Source: CAYHWW01 sp964360145 (lineage in GTDB: Bacteria > Bdellovibrionota > UBA1018 > CAYHWW01). From it: DNA of 5,445 nt. Both the position numbers and the translations under genes were made by a program. This document shows, in pieces, positions 1 to 5,445 of the stretch. Below the pieces are notes generated by a model. That model had not been told where the DNA came from and did no database searches. It saw nothing but the letters and a program-made list of their open reading frames with translations. Numbering within the stretch: the stretch's first letter is position 1; each line of letters starts with the position of its first letter. The stretch spans positions 1 through 5,445 of the forward strand of contig CAYHWW010000218.1 of assembly GCA_964360145.1 (NCBI GenBank), read 5' to 3'.

Positions 1-1
1 C

Positions 2-25
2 GAGGATCGGCTCCTGCCGATCCTC
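2..25 (-). terminator. Hairpin at window edge, possible terminator of the cysteine-peptidase-like gene
   Basis: GAGGATCGG (2-10) and CCGATCCTC (17-25) form a perfect 9-bp stem with a 6-base loop. It lies about 30 bases beyond the stop codon of the minus-strand gene ending at 55, where a transcription terminator is expected. The window ends before the bases that would show a U-run on the minus strand, so terminator function is inferred from position and stem only. Confidence 0.4.
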
Positions 26-54
26 CTCGCATCTGGCCCTTTCTCAACGATCTA

Positions 55-822
55 CTAAAACCAGCCGGGGTACGGTGGCGTTCGCATGTCACCGTACGGA
101 TGCAATACCCACCCCTCTCTGCCCCGCAGGGACGGATGCCTGAACTCCCGGGAACGGAAGAGGTAAAAAACATTTGTGACCTGCCCTGGCCTGTTGGGGT
201 CATAGGTCAGGTAAGAACGTCCATACTCTGTCTCTTCATAGCCATAGACAAGAACCGCGTGGGCCAGATCGGTGCCGCGAGCCAGATACAGCATACCCAA
301 ACGACCGCGCTGGATGGTCTCTTTCAGATACTGCTCCATCTCCTCGTTGGAATCCCCGTCCATGCGCAGGAGATCGAGCGGCGTCCAGTGCCACCCCCTT
401 CTCAGGCCATCCAGCAAGGCATTGCCCATGACCCTGCGTATTGCGGTGACCGCGGATCCCTCCCGCGACAAATCGCCAAGGTCACTGAAACCCGGGATTG
501 TGATGCGATCCCTGCCTTCCGGCGGTAAGCCCGTTGGATGGCGATAGATGGCCTCAATGAGATCTTCTGTTTCACTGTTGCTCAAACGGGGCTCGGCTGG
601 TGCGAAGCGTGCGTAGTAAAACATCTGGCGCGCCATGAGCACCAGGCTTGTGCAATGGGCGACCTGGGCCCACCGTGGCCACTGGCTTTCAGGCCAAACT
701 CGATAATTTGCGAAGGAAAAACCGTGGTGCGCGGGATCAAAACCCTCCACCCGCACTTGCGACCCCTGAACCGCGGCGATGTTGAAAAACGCCGCCAGAA
801 CCACTGCTCCCCATAACCCCAC
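55..822 (-). CDS. Secreted papain-like cysteine-peptidase-like protein (hypothetical)
   Basis: This 255-residue protein is probably exported: residues 1-20 form a hydrophobic segment ending AAVQG-SQ, although the usual basic n-region is missing. I do not recognise a named family. The order of likely active-site residues resembles papain-like (C1/C39-type) peptidases: Cys57 in AHCTSLVLMARQMFYY at the start of a predicted helix, His188 in DLAHAVLVYGYEE, and Asp208/Asn210 in TYDPNRPG. The HAVLVYGY...YDPN.PG block is typical of bacterial papain-fold hydrolases. Cys57 is the only cysteine, which fits a nucleophile rather than disulfides. The start is GTG (822-820); an in-frame stop lies just upstream (826-828), and a G-rich stretch before it is at best a weak ribosome binding site. 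It follows ettA on the same strand after 71 bases with no clear terminator, so read-through from ettA is possible. The substrate is unknown, and an inactive or transglutaminase-like member of the fold is possible. Confidence 0.75.
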   Translation of the reverse strand: MGLWGAVVLAAFFNIAAVQGSQVRVEGFDPAHHGFSFANYRVWPESQWPRWAQVAHCTSLVLMARQMFYYARFAPAEPRLSNSETEDLIEAIYRHPTGLPPEGRDRITIPGFSDLGDLSREGSAVTAIRRVMGNALLDGLRRGWHWTPLDLLRMDGDSNEEMEQYLKETIQRGRLGMLYLARGTDLAHAVLVYGYEETEYGRSYLTYDPNRPGQVTNVFYLFRSREFRHPSLRGREGWVLHPYGDMRTPPYPGWF

Positions 823-893
823 GCATTACCCCCGCCACTGTTATGACGAAAGGGGCCAACGGCGTCACGACCCAGCGCGGCTAATGCATCGCA

Positions 894-2573
<1,680 letters not shown>

Positions 2574-2602
2574 GATTCTTATTTAGCGTGGAACAGCGTC
2601 GC

Positions 2603-2624
2603 GGGCCAGGGGTATCCCTGGCCC
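2603..2624. repeat. Perfect 9-bp hairpin in the ettA leader
   Basis: GGGCCAGGG (2603-2611) and CCCTGGCCC (2616-2624) form a perfect GC-rich stem closed by a 4-base loop, 29 bases upstream of the ettA ATG. It does not share the core of the REP-like hairpins next to it. There is no U-run after it on either strand, so it is not a standard intrinsic terminator. If ettA is transcribed from further upstream, this structure would be in its 5' leader close to the ribosome binding region. Function unknown. Confidence 0.6.
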
Positions 2625-2626
2625 CC

Positions 2627-2666
2627 CTACCCCAGGAACGCACGGGATGTTGTGTTCTTGGGGTAG
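2627..2666 (-). repeat. REP-like hairpin copy 1 (inverted orientation), upstream of the RAYT gene
   Basis: Arms 2627-2642 and 2651-2666 pair over 16 positions (two of them G.T on the plus strand) around an 8-base loop. Read on the minus strand, the core GAACACA-loop-TGCGTTC and seven of eight loop bases match copy 2. The outer stem (CTACCCCA/TGGGGTAG side) differs from the other copies but is self-complementary. It forms a head-to-head pair with copy 2, like a BIME. It also lies in the ettA upstream region. Confidence 0.8.
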
Positions 2667-2675
2667 ATGTTTCGC

Positions 2676-2720
2676 ATTGCCCGCGGGAACACAACATTCC
2701 GTGCGTTCCGGCGGGCACTG
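2676..2720 (+). repeat. REP-like hairpin copy 2, upstream of the RAYT gene
   Basis: The arms TGCCCGCGGGAAC (2678-2690) and GTTCCGGCGGGCA (2705-2717) pair with one G.G mismatch. The stem continues inward through the conserved A.C mismatch and two further pairs to an 8-base loop (2694-2701), and outward by two more pairs after a mismatch. Its central 31 bases (2684-2714) recur exactly at 3629-3659. It ends about 33 bases before the likely RAYT start codon. Confidence 0.8.
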
Positions 2721-2752
2721 GGACGGCATGGTCCTTGCTGACGTCGTGCGCC

Positions 2753-3595
2753 ATGGAAAAGAAATATAACCACCCCATCGCCTACCACCTCGTCGCCAGG
2801 GCCACGGCCTGGCACCGACCTTTTGCCCTCCGCCCATCCTGCCAAGCAACGTGGCGAAACCTCACCATGATTTTTCCCAACGCCATCGCTGCGGTGCTCA
2901 TGCCCAATCATCTGCACCTTCTGCTGTGGCGTAAGGATGTTGAAGAAAATGACGCTGTCTTCCGGCTTAAACACCTGCTGCCGGGTAAACACTGGGAGCC
3001 TCTCCCCTCACCAGCCCCCATCCCAGACCCACACCATCTCAAGCGCCAAATACGCTATGTCCATCTCAATCCCTGTCGCAAAAAGTATTGCGGCGACCCT
3101 CTCTTGTGGGAGTGGAGCACGCATAGGGACTATGTCGGTTCAATTGCCCACTCCTGGCCCCGCGGCTGGGAAAACCTCCCCCTCATCGGCATAGGAAATG
3201 GCCCGGCTGCGGTAAGAGAATTTCACCGGTATGTCTCCTCAGACCCCACGACGAACATCTCGGGCACGCCTCTGCCTGAACAGAACAAGGAACCGCCGGC
3301 AGCCCTCCGCATTGATGCCGTGGTCAAGGCCGCAGAGATCATCTGCAGAACGCCATCGGGACAGTTCATGCAAAAAGGCAGATATCGTGCGCGGCTGATG
3401 AGGCTACTGAGTGGACCGCTCAATGTTCCTGCAGCCACGGTAGCTGATTACTTTGGCGTGCATCGCACCTCAAGCCGCCCTAAAGAGACCCCGCAACAAA
3501 AACGGATCGAAGACCGTTGGCTCAAGCCCCTACTCATGACGCTAGAGGATCCCCGTCTTTTAAAACCAAAACTCCCACCGGAACACACGCTTTGA
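2753..3595 (+). CDS. REP-associated tyrosine transposase (RAYT, Y1/HUH family)
   Basis: This 280-residue single-strand DNA transposase-like protein belongs to the IS200/IS605-related Y1 superfamily. RAYTs nick or join DNA at REP hairpins and are usually single-copy genes flanked by their own REPs. The N-terminus AYHLVARATAWHRPFAL matches the usual RAYT opening. The metal-binding HUH motif is MPNHLHLLL (His53, His55), and the catalytic Tyr is probably Tyr102 in RYVHLNP. WSTHRDYVG (121-129) is the usual downstream element. The common GH.FQGRYK segment between HUH and Tyr is missing or replaced by a proline-rich stretch (81-94). The C-terminal extension (about 180-280) contains a possible helix-turn-helix, VPAATVADYFGVHRTSS (225-241), of the kind seen in longer RAYTs. 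The frame stays open upstream to an ATG at 2588, but those 55 codons only translate the hairpins, and homology begins at the ATG at 2753. No good ribosome binding site is visible. The stop codon lies in the loop of hairpin copy 3. Confidence 0.88.
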   Translation: MEKKYNHPIAYHLVARATAWHRPFALRPSCQATWRNLTMIFPNAIAAVLMPNHLHLLLWRKDVEENDAVFRLKHLLPGKHWEPLPSPAPIPDPHHLKRQIRYVHLNPCRKKYCGDPLLWEWSTHRDYVGSIAHSWPRGWENLPLIGIGNGPAAVREFHRYVSSDPTTNISGTPLPEQNKEPPAALRIDAVVKAAEIICRTPSGQFMQKGRYRARLMRLLSGPLNVPAATVADYFGVHRTSSRPKETPQQKRIEDRWLKPLLMTLEDPRLLKPKLPPEHTL

Positions 3596-3612
3596 TGCGT
3601 TCCGGTGGGAGT
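3558..3612 (-). terminator. Possible intrinsic terminator of the DUF3015 gene, using hairpin copy 3
   Basis: On the minus strand, the 14-bp GC-rich stem of 3571-3612 is followed directly by TTTGGTTTTAAAA, a U-rich tail interrupted by GG. It is about 60 bases past the stop codon of the minus-strand gene ending at 3671. On the plus strand only AAAG follows the stem, so it would act mainly on minus-strand transcripts. The tail is imperfect, so this is a moderate call. Confidence 0.5.
3571..3612. repeat. REP-like hairpin copy 3, overlapping the end of the RAYT gene
   Basis: ACTCCCACCGGAAC (3571-3584) and GTTCCGGTGGGAGT (3599-3612) form a perfect 14-bp stem, continued inward by the conserved A.C mismatch and two pairs to an 8-base loop (3588-3595). 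The inner arms GAACACA/TGCGTTC are the same as in the other copies; the loop and outer stem are not. The left arm encodes the last RAYT residues, and the TGA stop is in the loop. Confidence 0.85.
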
Positions 3613-3628
3613 AAAGCGATATCTATCT

Positions 3629-3659
3629 CGGGAACACAACATTCCGTGCGTTCCGGCGG
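3629..3659 (+). repeat. REP-like copy 4: exact 31-bp direct repeat of 2684-2714
   Basis: These 31 bases are identical to the core of copy 2, 945 bases upstream, in the same orientation. The inner stem GGAAC-A-CA/TG-C-GTTCC is kept, but the left outer arm is not complementary to the right one, so the copy looks truncated or recombined at 3629. It ends 11 bases before the DUF3015 stop codon. With copy 2 it brackets the whole RAYT gene. Confidence 0.85.
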
Positions 3660-3670
3660 AAAACGAGGTC

Positions 3671-4228
3671 TTAGATCGCAGCGGTGCAGGCGCTGGCTAG
3701 CGTCGTGTCGCTGTTGATCACGGCTTTTACGTTGGCGACGACGGCGGGAGCATTCCGGGCCGTGGTGCCCGTGAAGATGCGGTCGTAGTTGCGCTTGGCA
3801 ACGGCACCCAGGGGAGCGCCGGATTGACAGCCCATGAGCTGAGAAAGGGCTTGGAGGCTCTCACCCTCACCTGCCGCGGTGTCACGCTGTAAACGATCAT
3901 AGTTGGCCGCCACGAAGGAGTCGGCCTCAGAGAACTGGGCCCATTTGCCATCGGCGATCTCGCAGTTGGAGGTGCCGGTGGAAATGCCGAAGGTCTGGTT
4001 GCCGGAGGTGCCGTTGGTGGTGGCCCCCAGGATCATTTGGATTTTGCTTTGATGATCCTTGAACACATAGGTGCCCAAACCACAGCCGGCGACGCCGTAG
4101 GCTGCGCCACCGCTGCTGGAGTGATAGGGGGCTGGAGCTGCCGCGGGGGCGGACTTCTTGGGAGAGGCTAGGGCCACTGAGGACATGGCCAAAACGAGAA
4201 CACTAACCAACGCGAGTTGCTTCTTCAT
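3671..4228 (-). CDS. Exported DUF3015 family protein
   Basis: The 185-residue product has a clear signal peptide, MKKQLALVSVLVLAMSSVALA, with probable cleavage after Ala21, then a Pro/Ala/Ser-rich linker (22-42) and the globular domain. The domain opens with AGCGLGTYVF (47-56) and contains ATTNGTSGNQTFGISTGTSNC (69-89), the hallmark of DUF3015. NYDRLQRDTAAGEGESLQAL (109-128) precedes the third cysteine. Four cysteines (49, 89, 134, 181) could make two disulfides in the periplasm. The family has no established biochemical role that I know of. The start is fixed by a strong AAGGAG six bases upstream. The gene is convergent with the RAYT gene and divergent from the MFS gene; nothing in the sequence links it functionally to either. 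Confidence 0.9.
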   Translation of the reverse strand: MKKQLALVSVLVLAMSSVALASPKKSAPAAAPAPYHSSSGGAAYGVAGCGLGTYVFKDHQSKIQMILGATTNGTSGNQTFGISTGTSNCEIADGKWAQFSEADSFVAANYDRLQRDTAAGEGESLQALSQLMGCQSGAPLGAVAKRNYDRIFTGTTARNAPAVVANVKAVINSDTTLASACTAAI

Positions 4229-4234
4229 GAGGAT

Positions 4235-4240
4235 CTCCTT
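4235..4240 (-). promoter_or_regulatory. Strong Shine-Dalgarno of the DUF3015 gene
   Basis: AAGGAG on the minus strand, six bases before the ATG at 4228. It is the only strong ribosome binding site in the window; the ettA, RAYT, peptidase-like and MFS starts have weak or no matches. This suggests the DUF3015 protein is the most efficiently translated product here. Confidence 0.8.
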
Positions 4241-4276
4241 GCTGAAGGGTGAAAACAGAGGGAAAACAATATGCTC

Positions 4277-4284
4277 AGTATAAT
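4277..4284. promoter_or_regulatory. Overlapping -10-like boxes between divergent genes
   Basis: The plus strand reads TATAAT at 4279-4284, a perfect sigma-70 -10 box 18 bases before the MFS start codon. The minus strand reads TATACT over 4282-4277, pointing toward the DUF3015 gene. This AT-rich stretch is the natural place for promoters in the 74-base divergent gap. No good -35 hexamer is found at 16-18 bases for either, so the call rests on the -10 sequence and position. Confidence 0.35.
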
Positions 4285-4302
4285 CAATCCCAAGACCAAT
4301 TC

Positions 4303-5445
4303 ATGAAAAAAAGTCCCCTCTTCATCATCTTCCTTGTCGTCTTCGTGGATCTCCTCGGATTTGGGCTCGTCATCCCCATCTTGCCCTACTACGCATCGCA
4401 TTACGGTGCTGATGCCTTCAAGTTAGGATGGCTGATGGCCATCTACTCTTTGGCCCAGTTCCTCTTCGCCCCAGCATGGGGGCGACTCTCCGACATCATG
4501 GGACGCCGCCCCATTATTGTGTTCACGGTGCTGGGCACCGCAGCGGCCCATGCCTTGGTTGCCTGGGCGCCGAACCTCTGGTGGATTTTCGCGGGGCGGC
4601 TACTGGCGGGGCTCTTCGGTGGCAACATCTCCACGGCCACGGCGTACATCGCTGACATCACCACTGAAGAAAATCGCGCCAAGGGCATGGGCATCATCGG
4701 CGCGGGCTTCGGCCTGGGTTTCATCTTCGGCCCTGCCCTAGGCGGCATCCTCGCTCGCTACGGCTTCGGCGCCCCGGCCATGGCCGCCGCCGCACTAGCA
4801 TTATTGAATGCGGTGGCCGCGGCAGCGCTCTTGCCGGAACCGCCGCTGAGCAAAGAACAGCGCGCTGCCCATCGCCATAAGCGCTTTGACACTTCCGCCA
4901 TCCGCGGCGCCCTCGCTCGCCCTTCTTCGCGTCACGTCATTCTGCTCTTCTTCATCGTCACCATGGCCTTCACCCAGATGGAAGCCTGCTTCGCCCTCTT
5001 CATGCGGGACCGCTTCGGGTTCGATGCCATGCAAGCGGGGTGGTTGCTCGCCTACATGGGCGTCATCATGGTGTTGCTCCAAGGTGGGCTCATCCACCGC
5101 CTGGTAAAAAAGTTCGGTGAAGTGCCGCTGGCCATCGCTGGCATGACTGCCATGGCAGGGGCGCTGGTGGCTTTGAGTGTGAGTCCCACGCTGTTTGCCA
5201 CCTATGTCGCCATGACCCTCATTGCCCTGGGGCAAGGCCTGAACAACCCCTCGCTCATGAGCCTCGTATCGAAAAGCGCGCCCCCGGGCCAAACCGGTGC
5301 CGTCATGGGTGTGTATCAGTCAGCGGGGTCGCTGGCGCGGGTCTTCGGCCCACCCATGGCGGGCTTACTCTACGACCGCATGAGCCATGGAGCGCCCTTC
5401 TGGATGAGCGGTGGTCTCATGGCTTTTGCGGCCATGATGGCGGGC
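4303..5445 (+). CDS. MFS drug-efflux-type transporter (DHA1/TetA-like), 3' end cut by window
   Basis: A 381-codon open frame continues past the window edge; the family is usually about 400 residues, so little is missing. It is an inner-membrane proton-driven efflux protein. Helix 1 carries DLLGFGLVIPILP (16-28). Motif A is GRLSDIMGRRP (60-70) in the loop between helices 2 and 3, and motif B contains AGRLLAGLFGG with Arg99. The antiporter motif C is GAGFGLGFIFGPALGG (133-148) in helix 5. A charged central loop (about 178-208, KEQRAAHRHKRF) separates the two halves, and the second half has a degenerate motif A around 264-273. GQGLNNPSLMSLVS (310-323) and GVYQSAGSLARVFGPP (336-351) are typical of the TetA/Bcr-like branch. 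The substrate cannot be read from sequence; tetracycline specificity should not be assumed. The ATG at 4303 gives the MKKSPLF start; no clear Shine-Dalgarno is present and the probable leader is short. Confidence 0.9.
   Translation, partial: MKKSPLFIIFLVVFVDLLGFGLVIPILPYYASHYGADAFKLGWLMAIYSLAQFLFAPAWGRLSDIMGRRPIIVFTVLGTAAAHALVAWAPNLWWIFAGRLLAGLFGGNISTATAYIADITTEENRAKGMGIIGAGFGLGFIFGPALGGILARYGFGAPAMAAAALALLNAVAAAALLPEPPLSKEQRAAHRHKRFDTSAIRGALARPSSRHVILLFFIVTMAFTQMEACFALFMRDRFGFDAMQAGWLLAYMGVIMVLLQGGLIHRLVKKFGEVPLAIAGMTAMAGALVALSVSPTLFATYVAMTLIALGQGLNNPSLMSLVSKSAPPGQTGAVMGVYQSAGSLARVFGPPMAGLLYDRMSHGAPFWMSGGLMAFAAMMAG

Noticed and set aside
100..816. Plus-strand open frames opposite the cysteine-peptidase-like gene
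   Set aside because: The frames overlap one another, their products have no recognisable domain, and the minus-strand gene explains the region with a hydrophobic leader and active-site-like motifs.
823..893. Terminator between ettA and the peptidase-like gene
   Set aside because: I found no stable stem followed by a U-run in these 71 bases, so co-transcription cannot be excluded.
2588..2752. A 55-codon N-terminal extension of the RAYT gene
   Set aside because: It simply translates the two upstream REP-like hairpins. RAYT similarity starts at the ATG at 2753.
3571..3659. CRISPR array
   Set aside because: The repeats are imperfect palindromes in mixed orientation with a gene between them. 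There is no regular spacer pattern and no cas gene.
4801..5292. A 163-codon minus-strand frame
   Set aside because: It lies opposite the MFS transporter, whose frame has clear family motifs. The antisense product is His/Glu/Gly-rich with no domain.

Overview
The window looks like an ordinary chromosomal stretch of a Gram-negative bacterium. It is moderately GC-rich and densely coded, with two exported proteins, a proteobacterial-type EttA ribosome-associated ATPase and an inner-membrane drug-efflux-type transporter. The DUF3015-type protein is known to me from Proteobacteria and Bdellovibrionota-like lineages, so one of those is my best guess. I cannot assign a genus.

Layout from left to right. 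A minus-strand gene (55-822) encodes a small, probably secreted, papain-like cysteine-peptidase-like protein; a hairpin at the window edge may end its transcript. Upstream of it on the same strand, 71 bases away, lies ettA (894-2573), an ABC-F ATPase that gates translation according to the ATP/ADP ratio. Then comes a plus-strand REP-associated tyrosine transposase gene (RAYT, 2753-3595), set among four related imperfect hairpins. Convergent with it is a minus-strand exported DUF3015 protein (3671-4228). Divergent from that is a plus-strand MFS efflux transporter (4303 to the window end), which is cut by the edge.

The most distinctive part is 2600-3660. Four copies of one hairpin share the inner arms GAACACA and TGCGTTC, an 8-base loop and a conserved A.C mismatch. 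They lie on both sides of a single-copy HUH/Y1 transposase gene. Two copies contain an identical 31-base sequence in direct orientation. One copy is inverted upstream, and one is built into the 3' end of the transposase gene, with the stop codon in its loop. In at least three copies the outer stems differ in sequence but stay self-complementary, so structure rather than sequence appears to be conserved. This is the architecture expected of a RAYT with its cognate REP/BIME elements, with a hairpin family I do not recognise from the enterobacterial or Pseudomonas REPs.

The remaining genes show no obvious shared pathway. The hairpins also sit where they could affect the neighbours: two lie upstream of ettA, together with an additional unrelated perfect hairpin, and one has a U-rich flank suited to terminating the DUF3015 transcript.
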